From JAUMWX01 sp023394215 (lineage in GTDB: Bacteria; Bacillota; Clostridia; Tissierellales; Peptoniphilaceae), in NCBI GenBank assembly GCA_050313995.1, contig JBNPMM010000004.1: a stretch of 64,000 nucleotides of DNA. One strand, written 5' to 3'. Below, one piece after another: positions 9,423 through 18,655 of the stretch; the stretch's first letter is position 1; every line of letters starts with the position of its first letter. The translations under genes were made by a program, and so were the position numbers. Under the pieces are notes generated by a model. That model was not told the origin of the DNA and did not search any database. It saw only the letters and a program-made list of their open reading frames with translations.

Positions 9423-10847
9423 ATGAATATTCTTTATGTTACCAGTGAGGCGGTTCCTTTTATTAAAACGGGGGGCTTGGCGGATGTTGCAGGTTCACTT
9501 CCAAAGGCTATTAAGGATTTGGGAAATGATATAAGGGTTGTTTTACCACTTTATTCGGCTATAGACCAAAAGTATAGAAAGGATATGAGGAAGGTTGCGG
9601 AATTTTACGTTGATATTTCGTGGAGACACAGGTATTGCGGGGTTTACGAGTATGTTTTAGATGGACTTACTTTTTACTTTCTTGATAATGAACAGTATTT
9701 TTTGAGAAATAATATATACGGAGAGTTTGATGATGCCGAGAGATTTATATTTTTCTCCAAGGCCTCAGTGCTATTGCCTAAGAAAATTAATTTCAAACCG
9801 GATGTTATCCATTCAAATGACTGGCATTCAGGTCTTGTTTCCGTTTATGTAAATGATTTTATGAGTGGGGATGATTTTTATAAGGATATTAAGACCCTTT
9901 ATACCATTCATAATTTAAAATATCAGGGACTTTTTGATCCTTCCGTATTTGAGATGACGGGCCTTCCGGGTTATCTAATGGGTGTAGATGATTTGGAATT
10001 CAGAAATGCCATAAGCTTTATGAAGGGTGGGATAGTTCATTCCACAAAATTTAATACTGTTTCAAAAACATATGCAAATGAAATTAAGTATCAATTTTTT
10101 GGAGAAGGCTTGGAAGGGCTTATAAACCATTATTCTTATAAGTTGTCAGGTATTGTAAACGGAATTGATTATGAGGTTTGGAATCCGGGTAGGGATAAGT
10201 ATTTATTCAAAAATTACGACCTTCAAAATTATGGTGACAGGGTTCAAAATAAGAGATATTTACAAAAATTATACGGACTTTCTCAAAGGGATGATGTCTG
10301 TATGATAGCGATGGTAACAAGACTAACATCCATGAAGGGTTTGGAACTTGTTAGGTATATAATGGAAGAGCTTTTACAAGAGGATATACAGTTTGTGATG
10401 CTGGGGACAGGCGATTATGAATATGAGGAGATGTTTAATTATTTTCATAATAAGTATCCTGATAAGATGGCAAGCAGGGTTTATTTTAACAATGAGGAAT
10501 CACATCTTATTTATGGGGCAAGCGATTTGTTTTTAATGCCTTCAATAGCGGAGCCTTGCGGTATTTCTCAACTTATTTCCATGAGATACGGTTCTTTACC
10601 TATAGTGAGAGAAACCGGCGGACTTAAGGATACGGTGGTGCCTTATAATAAATATGAAAGAAGCGGCACGGGTTTCAGTTTTACAAACATAAATGCCCAC
10701 GAGCTTTTGTTTAAGATTAAGGAGGCGGTAGATTTGTTCTACAATGACAAATCTTTATTTATGGATATAGTTTCCAACGCCATGGCGGTGAGAACGGACT
10801 GGGAAGAATCCTCAAAGGAATATATGGACTTATATAGGAGTTTATAA
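9423..10847 (+). CDS. glgA: Glycogen synthase (ADP-glucose-specific, GT5)
   Basis: The 474-residue enzyme elongates alpha-1,4-glucan from ADP-glucose. KTGGLADVAGSLPKAI at residue 15 is the ADP-binding loop, VIHSNDWHSG marks the N-terminal Rossmann domain, and EPCGISQLISMRYG near residue 378 is the conserved C-terminal donor site. Its start is 2 bp after the glgD stop. Its stop overlaps the next start by one base (TAATG), so translational coupling is likely. Confidence 0.96.
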   Translation: MNILYVTSEAVPFIKTGGLADVAGSLPKAIKDLGNDIRVVLPLYSAIDQKYRKDMRKVAEFYVDISWRHRYCGVYEYVLDGLTFYFLDNEQYFLRNNIYGEFDDAERFIFFSKASVLLPKKINFKPDVIHSNDWHSGLVSVYVNDFMSGDDFYKDIKTLYTIHNLKYQGLFDPSVFEMTGLPGYLMGVDDLEFRNAISFMKGGIVHSTKFNTVSKTYANEIKYQFFGEGLEGLINHYSYKLSGIVNGIDYEVWNPGRDKYLFKNYDLQNYGDRVQNKRYLQKLYGLSQRDDVCMIAMVTRLTSMKGLELVRYIMEELLQEDIQFVMLGTGDYEYEEMFNYFHNKYPDKMASRVYFNNEESHLIYGASDLFLMPSIAEPCGISQLISMRYGSLPIVRETGGLKDTVVPYNKYERSGTGFSFTNINAHELLFKIKEAVDLFYNDKSLFMDIVSNAMAVRTDWEESSKEYMDLYRSL

Positions 10848-13111
10848 TGTCTGATTTTTTAGATTTTGAAAATAGGATTAAGGATAATTTGTATGAATTA
10901 TTTGCCAAAGATATGAAAACGGCGAGAAATGAGGAGATTTATACCTCTTTAGCAAAGACCTTAAGATATTATATAGGCAAAAAGTGGTCCGAATCAAATA
11001 AAAAGAGCAGGATAAGTAAGGTTTTATACATCCTGTCTTTTGAGTATAGTTTCGGTAATCGCCTGATCAGTAATTCTATTAAACTTGATAAATTGGAAGA
11101 AATAAAGAAAATACTTGAAAAGTATGATATAGATTTTGAAAAAATAAAAGAGTATGATATGGAGTTTGCTCTCGGATACGGAGATTTGGGGAATTTTTCG
11201 GGAGATTTGCTCGACTACCTTGCCAATAGAGATAGGAACGTTTATGCTTATGGACTAAGGTACAGAAAAGGCATGCTTAAGCAGGAGATAAAAAATGGCA
11301 GTCAAGTTGAAAAACCTGATGACTGGAAGGTAAATAAAAATCCTTGGGAGCATGAAAAGGGCTTTTCTCACTATGTAAATTTTAAGGATTACAGTGTAAA
11401 GGCGGTTCCTTATGATATACCGGTTTTATCATCTTCCGCCGATAGGGTAAATACTTTGAGATTATGGAAGAGCGAGTCTGTGAGTGATATAGACTTTGAG
11501 CAATTTTCTGCCGGCAATATCCAAGAGGCCTATAAGAACGTAAATAAAGCTAATTCCATAGTGGAGTTTCTATATCCTCAGGAAGATTCTCACAACGGTA
11601 AAGTTTTGAGGCTGAGCCAGGAGTATTTTTTCGCCTCATCCTCTATACAGGATATACTTAAGAAATATAAAAAGTATATAAAAAAAGATATAAGAGATAT
11701 TCATGAATATATTGATATACAGCTTAATGATATACACCCGACCTTGGCTATACTTGAGTTTATATATCAACTTATGAAGAAGTATTCTTTGCCTTTTGAA
11801 AAAGCTTTGGCAATATCGAAGAAGGTTTTTATATTTGTGAATTCTTCTTTGCTTCCTGAAAATTTTGAATCTTGGGATATTGCCATATTTAAAGAGGTTT
11901 GCCCTCAACTTATGGAAGTGGGTAAACTTTTGGACGAAGCTATAAGAAAAGATTTTTCCCACAAAAGATGTAATTCGATTATAATAGAGGATGTGACTGC
12001 AATAAGCCACGGCAAAATTCATATGAACAATATAGCCTATTTCGTTTCCCATAAAATAATAACTACAAGCAGGGGAGAAAGATGGTTTTTAGATGATTCT
12101 TATTTAAATAAGCTTGGGATCTTTTATTCAAATAAACTTGAAGCTATGGAAATATATTTTGACAGTTGTCAGTATTTGAAAGAGAACAATAAGGCTTTAT
12201 ATTCCGCTTGTCTTGAAAATAATTTGAATGAAAATGTTTTTGAAAGTATAAAGCTTGAAAACAAGTTGGACCTTATAGAAAAGCTGTGTCCTAAGGATTT
12301 ATTTATAAATCCTAAATCCGTATTTATTATGAATTTGGGAGTTTTTCATGAGTATAAGAGGCAGCTGCTAAGTTGTTTAAGTATAGCTTTGCTTTATTAC
12401 AGGCTTAAGAAAAATTCAAACTTGGATGTAGGGGAAAGGACTTATTTTTTTGGAGGAAAGTCATATCCCAACTACTACCTTGCTAAGGAAACAATAAGGT
12501 TTATAAATGCCTTGGCAAATTTAATAAACAATGATTTGACCATACAGGATAAAATTAAGTTGGTATTTGTAGAAAATTATAATATAAGGAAATCCACAAT
12601 TTTGGTGCCGGCTTGTGATATCTACGAGGATTTACCGCTTATACAGATGGAAACTACCGATTTAAATATACTCAAGTATCTGGTAAACGGAAGTCACCTT
12701 ATACAGGCAAAATCCAATCGAATTGAGGGACTTATAGATGATAATTTATTATACAGTTTCGGCGATTCCAGAGATGAATATTTTAGGGAATTGAAGGATA
12801 AAACTTATAATGTGGATTATTTTTTGGCACTGAATGAAGAACTGGATGATATGTTTGAGTTTTACAAGTCCATTCCGAGCAATTTGTTCAGCTATGATAT
12901 AAAGAATATTTATAACGCCATATATTATTTTAATGACAATTATCATGTATTAAAAGATTTATCCGAGCATTATGAGCTTATGAATGAGCTTTGCGGTCAG
13001 TATAGAAAAAGAGAAAAATGGATTGATGATTCTATAAATATTATCAATCAAGCACAAAAATACGCTATAGAAAACAGAAAAATTAATTTTAGCGATAAAT
13101 TGGAGAGTTAG
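10847..13111 (+). CDS. Divergent glycogen phosphorylase homologue (GT35), probably altered or inactive
   Basis: The 754-residue protein has the length and order of a GlgP. Recognisable blocks are IQLNDIHPTLAI, FHEYKRQLLSC, FFGGKSYPNYYLAK and KLVFVENYNI. Catalytic signatures are eroded. The pyridoxal-phosphate segment normally EASGTxNMKxxxNG is METTDLNILKYLVNG, keeping the Lys (K610) but losing the Gly-rich part. The following DGAN is SNRI, the NHT block reads VNSSLLP, and the N-terminal glycine-rich GNGGLGRLAACFLDS block is reduced to GDLGNFSGDLLDYLA. The frame is intact and tightly coupled to glgA and pulA, so it is not simple decay. A structural, glycogen-binding or regulatory role is possible; this is inference. 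Confidence 0.75.
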   Translation: MSDFLDFENRIKDNLYELFAKDMKTARNEEIYTSLAKTLRYYIGKKWSESNKKSRISKVLYILSFEYSFGNRLISNSIKLDKLEEIKKILEKYDIDFEKIKEYDMEFALGYGDLGNFSGDLLDYLANRDRNVYAYGLRYRKGMLKQEIKNGSQVEKPDDWKVNKNPWEHEKGFSHYVNFKDYSVKAVPYDIPVLSSSADRVNTLRLWKSESVSDIDFEQFSAGNIQEAYKNVNKANSIVEFLYPQEDSHNGKVLRLSQEYFFASSSIQDILKKYKKYIKKDIRDIHEYIDIQLNDIHPTLAILEFIYQLMKKYSLPFEKALAISKKVFIFVNSSLLPENFESWDIAIFKEVCPQLMEVGKLLDEAIRKDFSHKRCNSIIIEDVTAISHGKIHMNNIAYFVSHKIITTSRGERWFLDDSYLNKLGIFYSNKLEAMEIYFDSCQYLKENNKALYSACLENNLNENVFESIKLENKLDLIEKLCPKDLFINPKSVFIMNLGVFHEYKRQLLSCLSIALLYYRLKKNSNLDVGERTYFFGGKSYPNYYLAKETIRFINALANLINNDLTIQDKIKLVFVENYNIRKSTILVPACDIYEDLPLIQMETTDLNILKYLVNGSHLIQAKSNRIEGLIDDNLLYSFGDSRDEYFRELKDKTYNVDYFLALNEELDDMFEFYKSIPSNLFSYDIKNIYNAIYYFNDNYHVLKDLSEHYELMNELCGQYRKREKWIDDSINIINQAQKYAIENRKINFSDKLES

Positions 13112-14953
13112 ATGGAAAATTTAAGTGAAATCGAATCGTATAAGAGGCTGGGGTCCATATATAGCAAGGAGTCTACAACTTTTAGGGTTTGGGCACCTAC
13201 GAGAGATCAAATAAAGCTTTATTTATATGATAAATTTGATGATCTTATTAGGAAAGAATATACAATGGTTAAAGATGAGGATGGAGTTTTTGAGTTTACC
13301 CTGGAGGGGGATTTAGACGGTAAGTTTTATATGTACGGTGTTGACGATATGCTTGTTACCGATCCGAATGCCCATGCCTGTGCGGTTAATTCATCGAAGT
13401 CCGCAATAATTGATTTGGACGATACGAATCCGGAAGGATTTTTAGAGCATTTTATTCCTTTTAATGACAGAAATAAGGCTGTTATAGCTGAAGCACATTT
13501 AGCAGATATAAGTATAAATGAAAATTCGGGAGCGGAGTATAGGGGAACTTTTTTAGGGCTTGCTCAAGAAGGGACTGAGTATAAGGGACTTTCAACAGGT
13601 CTTGATCATATAAGTGAACTCGGTATAAGCCATATTCATCTTCTTCCTATTACGGATTATCTTACCGTTGATGAGAGAAAACCTTTAAAGGATTATAGTG
13701 ATAATTTTAATTGGGGCTATGATCAGGAGCTTTACAGCTGTTTGGAAGGATCTTTTTCGACCGATCCCTATGATCCAAAAGCAAGGATCAGGGAATTTAA
13801 AACTTTGGTAATGAAGCTTCATGAAAAAAACATTTCTGTAGTTTTGGATGTCGTTTATAATCACACCTATAGAAGCAAGGATTCAAATTTTAATTGTTTG
13901 GTGCCTGATTATTATTATAGGCAGGATACTGAAGGAAACTTTTCCAACGGTTCCGGATGCGGCAATGAACTTGCGTCCGAAAGACCTATGGTAAGAAAAT
14001 TTATAGTCGATTCTCTTTGTTTTTTGGCTAAGGAGTATAAGCTTGACGGGTTCAGGTTTGACCTTATGGCTCTTATAGACATAGATACCATATTACTTGC
14101 AAAGCAAGAGTTGGAGAAGATAAACCCCAATATACTTATATATGGAGAGCCTTGGATGGCTTTGGGAAGTCCTCTTGCTTATGATAAGCAAATAAATATA
14201 GGAAGTCAGAAAGGCAAGGATTTTGCTATATTTAATCCTTTTTTTAGGGATGCCATTAAGGGGGACAATGACGGCTCGAAATGGGGTTATATACAGGGGG
14301 ACTTTTATCTTAAAGAAGCGGTTCAAAACGGCATAAGGGGATCTGTAAATCCAAGAGATTATAAGGACAGTCCATTTGCTTCACCTCTTGAATCAATAAA
14401 TTATTTTAATGCCCATGATAATCTAATTTTTTATGATAAACTTGTAAAATCGGGAGTATCGGAAGATTTCATAGGGAAGATGACTGTAAGTGCTTTTTCT
14501 ATCTTGCTTATGAGTCAGGGAAAAATATTTTTTCATTTGGGAAATGAGTTTTTAAGAACTAAATATATGGATCATAATTCATATAAATCCTCTTCTCATA
14601 TAAATGGAATAGATTGGAGTTTGAAGGAAAAGAATATAGAAGTTTTTAATACAGTGAAAGATCTCATTAAACTTAGGAAAGATCTTAAGATTTTTAATAT
14701 GGAAACAGCTGAAGAAGTAAGTGAAAATATATCATTTTTAAGTAACTTAAAGGATTACTTGATAGCTTACACAGTCAAGGGCGATGAGCGTACTTATTTA
14801 ATTGTTCATAACCTTTCAAATAATAGGGAGTTTATAGATAAAAGACTTTTAAATACGGAAAGTTTGAGAAAGATATGGTCAAATGCCTTTGTTGATGTAG
14901 TTGAAGATGAGATTTATGTAGATGGTTTTACCAGCAATGTATATGTAATATAG
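13112..14953 (+). CDS. pulA: Type I pullulanase (glycogen debranching enzyme, GH13)
   Basis: The 613-residue protein hydrolyses alpha-1,6 branches. A CBM48-like N-terminal domain (TTFRVWAPTRDQIKLYLYD) precedes the barrel. FNWGYDQELY corresponds to the type I pullulanase YNWGYDP motif with a changed last residue. DVVYNHTY, GFRFDLMALID, YGEPWMA and NYFNAHDN supply the catalytic Asp, Glu and Asp. No signal peptide is present, so it acts on cytoplasmic glycogen. The ATG directly abuts the previous stop codon. No amylomaltase (malQ) accompanies it here. Confidence 0.92.
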   Translation: MENLSEIESYKRLGSIYSKESTTFRVWAPTRDQIKLYLYDKFDDLIRKEYTMVKDEDGVFEFTLEGDLDGKFYMYGVDDMLVTDPNAHACAVNSSKSAIIDLDDTNPEGFLEHFIPFNDRNKAVIAEAHLADISINENSGAEYRGTFLGLAQEGTEYKGLSTGLDHISELGISHIHLLPITDYLTVDERKPLKDYSDNFNWGYDQELYSCLEGSFSTDPYDPKARIREFKTLVMKLHEKNISVVLDVVYNHTYRSKDSNFNCLVPDYYYRQDTEGNFSNGSGCGNELASERPMVRKFIVDSLCFLAKEYKLDGFRFDLMALIDIDTILLAKQELEKINPNILIYGEPWMALGSPLAYDKQINIGSQKGKDFAIFNPFFRDAIKGDNDGSKWGYIQGDFYLKEAVQNGIRGSVNPRDYKDSPFASPLESINYFNAHDNLIFYDKLVKSGVSEDFIGKMTVSAFSILLMSQGKIFFHLGNEFLRTKYMDHNSYKSSSHINGIDWSLKEKNIEVFNTVKDLIKLRKDLKIFNMETAEEVSENISFLSNLKDYLIAYTVKGDERTYLIVHNLSNNREFIDKRLLNTESLRKIWSNAFVDVVEDEIYVDGFTSNVYVI

Positions 14954-14968
14954 GCTTAGGAGGGACAA

Positions 14969-16663
14969 ATGGACTATAAAAAGAGATATCAGGAGTGGTT
15001 AGAAAACCCATATTTTGATGAAGAAACCAAGAAAGAATTTAAGGCAATTGCAAATGATGAAAAAGATATAGAAGATAGATTTTATCAGGATTTGCAGTTC
15101 GGTACAGCAGGATTGAGGGGAAAGCTTGGAGCAGGAACAAACAGGATGAACATTTATACAGTTTCTCTTGCCAGTCAGGGTTTAGCCAATACTATAAAAG
15201 AATATGGTAAAGACGCTATGAACAGGGGCGTTGCAATTTCTTATGATGTAAGACATATGTCAAAGGAATTTGCTCAAATCAGTGCGAGGGTACTTGCAGC
15301 CAATGGAATAAAGGCATTTTTGCATAAGGACATTACCCCTACACCGGTTTTGTCTTATACAGTGAGAAAACTTGGAAATATTTCAGGTATAATGATAACC
15401 GCATCACACAACCCTAAAGAATATAACGGTTATAAGGCTTATTGGGAAGAAGGTTCACAGATACTTGACGATATAGCTGATAAGATTTTGGATAATATAT
15501 CAAAAATCGGTGCGTTTGAAAATGTAGAGCTTATAAGTTTGGAAGAGGGGATTGAAAACGGCTTTATTCAATATATAGATGAAAGTCTTATAGATGATTA
15601 TATAAAAGATGTTTTAAGTTTAAGCATAGAAGATGAAGCTATAGACAAGAACATCAAGATAGTATATTCTCCGTTAAACGGTACGGGCAATAAGCTTGTA
15701 AGAAGGATTTTAGAGGAGAGAGCATTTAAAAATGTCTATGTGGTTAAGGAACAGGAAAATCCGGATCCGGATTTTTCAACAGTCGGTTACCCTAATCCTG
15801 AGGATCCAAAAGCATTTAAGTATGCTATTGAGCTTGGTAAAAAAGAAGAAGCCGATATACTTATAGCAACTGATCCGGATGCAGACAGGACAGCTCTTGA
15901 AGTAAGGGACAAAGACGGAAATTATGTATTTTTAACCGGTAACAAGATAGGCTTATTATTAACAAATTATATTTTATCAAGGCTTTCAGCAAGAAATGAA
16001 ATGCCTAAAAATCCTGTTATCGTAAAATCAATAGTTACCTCAAACTTTTCAGGTGTCATAGCTGAAAAATATGGGGTAGAAGCCATAGATGTACTTACAG
16101 GATTTAAAAATATATATGCCCCGGCTAATGAATGGGACAAGACCGGAGAAAAAACTTATGTTTTCGGTTATGAAGAAAGTATAGGCTATAGTTACGGAAG
16201 TTTTGTAAGAGACAAGGATGCAGTTTCATCTGCTATGATGATTTCTGAAATGGCGGCTTTTTATAAAAAACAAGGTAAGTCTTTGCTTGATGTTTTGGAA
16301 GATTTATATAAGGAAAATGCTTATTATGGAGAAAAGCTTATTTCCATAGTTTTAGAAGGACTTGACGGACAAGCTCTTATAGGACGTATAATGGAAGATT
16401 TCAGAGCAAATCCTATTAAAGAAATGGACGGTATAAAACTTCTTGAAGTTATAGACTATAAGAATGACGAAACGGGACTTCCTAAATCAAATGTATTAAA
16501 ATATATCTTTGATGACGGTTCTTGGTATGTTTTAAGACCGTCAGGAACTGAGCCTAAAATCAAGCTATATATTTATTCAGTGGATAAGGATAAGAAGGTC
16601 AGCGAAGATAAGATTGATCTTATTTATACAAGAGCAAGTGAAAAGATAAAGGCGGTTAAATAA
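14969..16663 (+). CDS. pgm: Alpha-phosphoglucomutase
   Basis: The 564-residue enzyme interconverts glucose-6-phosphate and glucose-1-phosphate, linking glycolysis to the GlgC substrate. Motifs in order are TASHNPKEYNGYK (phosphoserine loop, near residue 145), DPDADRTAL (Mg2+ site), GYEESIGYSYG (sugar-binding loop) and RPSGTEPKIKLY (phosphate-binding loop). The length and EESIG loop fit the PgcA-like phospho-sugar mutase group rather than GlmM. It is the last gene of the operon and is followed by a strong terminator. Confidence 0.94.
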   Translation: MDYKKRYQEWLENPYFDEETKKEFKAIANDEKDIEDRFYQDLQFGTAGLRGKLGAGTNRMNIYTVSLASQGLANTIKEYGKDAMNRGVAISYDVRHMSKEFAQISARVLAANGIKAFLHKDITPTPVLSYTVRKLGNISGIMITASHNPKEYNGYKAYWEEGSQILDDIADKILDNISKIGAFENVELISLEEGIENGFIQYIDESLIDDYIKDVLSLSIEDEAIDKNIKIVYSPLNGTGNKLVRRILEERAFKNVYVVKEQENPDPDFSTVGYPNPEDPKAFKYAIELGKKEEADILIATDPDADRTALEVRDKDGNYVFLTGNKIGLLLTNYILSRLSARNEMPKNPVIVKSIVTSNFSGVIAEKYGVEAIDVLTGFKNIYAPANEWDKTGEKTYVFGYEESIGYSYGSFVRDKDAVSSAMMISEMAAFYKKQGKSLLDVLEDLYKENAYYGEKLISIVLEGLDGQALIGRIMEDFRANPIKEMDGIKLLEVIDYKNDETGLPKSNVLKYIFDDGSWYVLRPSGTEPKIKLYIYSVDKDKKVSEDKIDLIYTRASEKIKAVK

Positions 16664-16680
16664 TATTAATTAAGCGGAAC

Positions 16681-16723
16681 AAATGGATGTTTTCCTGTAC
16701 TTTACAGGAGCATCCATTTTTTA
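16681..16723 (+). terminator. Rho-independent terminator of the glycogen operon
   Basis: AAATGGATG (16681-16689) pairs with CATCCATTT (16711-16719). An inner CCTGT/ACAGG stem lies between, and a T-run follows. Confidence 0.9.
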
Positions 16724-17066
16724 TGGTTCTAAAATATTTGCCGGGGTATACTTTATTTATTAATGTTCAGTAAAAGTAAAGATTTGAGAATTGCATATTT
16801 TATCAAGGAAGAAATATTAAACAGTTTTGAATACAGGTATATAAATTGGTATATTTAAGGGATAAATAATTTGATATACCTACTTATAATAAAAATATAT
16901 TTGCACAATAATTGATATAAATATATTATTATATTAAAATCATATATTTATTTAAAGATGAATTTTTGTAAAATAGTTAAGCAAATGGATACGTTTTTTA
17001 TACATTTTTATTCGGGAGTGTAACTTATAAGTAAAAAATAGGGACGGTTAAGTTTAAGGAGGCAAG
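16724..17066. other. AT-rich intergenic region
   Basis: About 340 bp with no convincing gene. It contains an inverted repeat, AGGTATATAAATT (16835-16847) against AATTTGATATACCT (16868-16881), and weak promoter-like TTGTAA at 16966. A 31-codon ATG frame at 16763 has no ribosome-binding site. Confidence 0.5.
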
Positions 17067-17546
17067 ATGTTGACAAAAAACAGAAAAATAATTCTTATAT
17101 TGATTCTCATTTTAGCCTTAATTTTCTTTGCCATATACTTTAGTTTCATAAGGGGATTTTATGCAGAGAGTGATAAGGTTGTAGGTGAATATCACGGTAA
17201 TGCTTCTATAAAAAAGTTTGCGGAATATGATGAATGGAAAATAGGAGTTAATAAATATGGACAACCTATTTTTGTTGATTATAAGAAGGCTATGGAACTT
17301 GCAAAAAAAGAATTTTCCGATGTAATTGATAAAGCTTATGAGCTTTATAATGAAGAATATAATTTAGGAAAGCTTAATGATAAAAATTTTGGACTTTACG
17401 CAAATCTTATTTATCAAATGCCAGCAGAAAATGAAGAACAACGTAAAAGGAACGTAAAAGTGGCAGGTTTTTTTGATATATATGAAAACAGCTTAAAAAG
17501 GTGGATCTATCTTTATGGAATAGGTTGGGAAAGGATATGTCCATAG
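17067..17546 (+). CDS. Membrane-anchored hypothetical protein
   Basis: I do not recognise this 159-residue protein. A long hydrophobic stretch (residues about 8-30, rich in Ile and Leu) follows a basic N-terminus, so it is an uncleaved anchor or signal peptide with the rest outside. The outer part is hydrophilic, with many Tyr, Lys and Glu residues. AAGGAGG lies four bases before the ATG, so the start is well supported. It stands between a terminator and a frameshifted membrane gene, in an accessory patch. Confidence 0.7.
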   Translation: MLTKNRKIILILILILALIFFAIYFSFIRGFYAESDKVVGEYHGNASIKKFAEYDEWKIGVNKYGQPIFVDYKKAMELAKKEFSDVIDKAYELYNEEYNLGKLNDKNFGLYANLIYQMPAENEEQRKRNVKVAGFFDIYENSLKRWIYLYGIGWERICP

Positions 17547-17589
17547 TAAATGTTGAGTTAAATAAATCCGAACTTACGGAGGTGTCAGT

Positions 17590-17948
17590 ATGAGAATAAT
17601 GAATAAGGTTAGTTTGTGGTCGTTATTAATACTGCTTATCTCGTTTGTAGTTATCAGGTATGTATTATTTGAAACACACGGGATGAAACAAATCCCTTTT
17701 ATATTGTTTTTGCCTATTTTTTAGCGATGATTATTTTTTGCTTCACGAAATTAAAAATAATACCATTTGGATTTGCCGTTTCATATCCAATGGGATTTGT
17801 GTTGGGAAATATGTTTCAGACATACGGTCTTGATGCCGGTGGAGGAGCAACAAGTAATATGTGGATAATATGGACAAGTGTTATCGTTGCAATGATAGTT
17901 GTTTCTATGATAGCAGAATATATGAATGGAAAGAAGTCAAAAAATTAG
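17590..17948 (+). pseudogene. Small polytopic membrane protein split by a frameshift at a T6 run
   Basis: A 44-codon ORF (17590-17724) starts after GGAGGTG and ends in the run of six T at 17717-17722. A second frame continues to 17948 without its own ribosome-binding site. One extra T, or a -1 slip on TTT, joins PIF to LAMIIFCFTK and gives a continuous protein of about 119 residues with three or four hydrophobic segments and a short basic tail (NGKKSKN). I cannot name the family. Either the gene is broken, its frame is variable, or the assembly lost one T. Confidence 0.65.
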
Positions 17949-17990
17949 AATGTAAATTCTTGCTTGCCTAAATGAATATAGCAATTTTCG

Positions 17991-18023
17991 AAACAGTAAA
18001 TCAAACGGTTTACTGTTTTTTTT
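17991..18023 (+). terminator. Rho-independent terminator
   Basis: AAACAGTAAA and TTTACTGTTT form a perfect 10-bp stem around an 8-nt loop, followed by T residues. Confidence 0.85.
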
Positions 18024-18063
18024 GCTTAAATCTCAAAAGAGAAAGCGTAAATTAATATAAAGA

Positions 18064-18623
18064 TGTGTAAGTCTCCAATTTATGTTATAACAACCCCACG
18101 GCGTAAGCCGCCGCTCTTTCAGACCGCCGGACGCCTGAGGGAACGTTGAAAGATAATTTGCCTACTTCGTAGGCGTGGCTACGCCACTAATTTTGCTACG
18201 CAAAATGAAATTATGTTATAACAACCCCACGGTGTAAGCCGCCGCTCTTTCAGACCGCCGGACGCCTGAGGGAACGTTGAAAGATAATTTGCCTACTTCG
18301 TAGGCGTGGCTACGCCACTAATTTTGCTACGCAAAATGAAATTATGTTATAACAGCCCCACGGCGTAAGCCGCCGCTCCTTTGGACCGATGGGGACCTGA
18401 GGGAACGTTGAAGCATAATTTGCCTACTTCGTAGGCGTGGCTACGCCACTAATTTTGCTACGCAAAATGAAATTATGTTATAACAACCCCACGGCGTAAG
18501 CCGCCGCTCTTTCAGACCGCCGGACGCCTGAGGGAACGTTGAAAGATAAATTTGCAAGCTTCGCTTGCTGAAAGCTGCGCTTTCCGGAGCCTTGCTGTGC
18601 AAGTTTCCAATTTATGTTATAAT
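18064..18623. repeat. Four tandem copies of a GC-rich hairpin-dense repeat of about 131 bp
   Basis: Units begin at TATGTTATAA at 18081, 18212, 18343 and 18474: an exact 131-bp period, then a last unit of 139 bp. Each unit starts with an extended -10-like TATGTTATAAC, then a GC-rich block with CGGCGTAAGCCG. It ends in three adjacent trinucleotide-loop hairpins. In unit 1 these are GCCTAC/GTAGGC (18160-18174), GTGGC/GCCAC (18175-18187) and ATTTTGC/GCAAAAT (18190-18206). Unit 3 is mutated in its first half. Unit 4 has three different hairpins: GCAAGC/GCTTGC (18554-18568), GAAAGC/GCTTTC (18570-18584) and CTTGC/GCAAG (18591-18603). The array is flanked by near-identical copies of a 26-bp sequence (18064 and 18597). 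Its GC content is far above the surroundings. No ORF is credible inside it. Confidence 0.9.
18615..18623 (+). promoter_or_regulatory. Extended -10 promoter of the FHA-FtsW-PBP operon
   Basis: TGTTATAAT is a consensus extended -10 element, 33 bp before the FHA gene. The same TTTATGTTATAAT string is the likely ftsK promoter at 55370-55382 and is echoed in each upstream repeat. Confidence 0.55.
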
Positions 18624-18655
18624 TAATATAATAAATTATTGAAAGAGGTATTTTT

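Noticed and set aside
10847..13111. Calling the phosphorylase homologue a pseudogene
   Set aside because: The 754-codon frame is intact, coupled to both neighbours and conserves many structural blocks, so functional divergence is more likely than decay.
16763..16858. 31-codon ORF in the 16.7-17.0 kb intergenic region
   Set aside because: No ribosome-binding site, and composition is indistinguishable from AT-rich spacer.
18064..18623. 131-bp tandem repeats considered as CRISPR or as a coding repeat
   Set aside because: There are no variable spacers of uniform size, and the units are not a clean reading frame on either strand.
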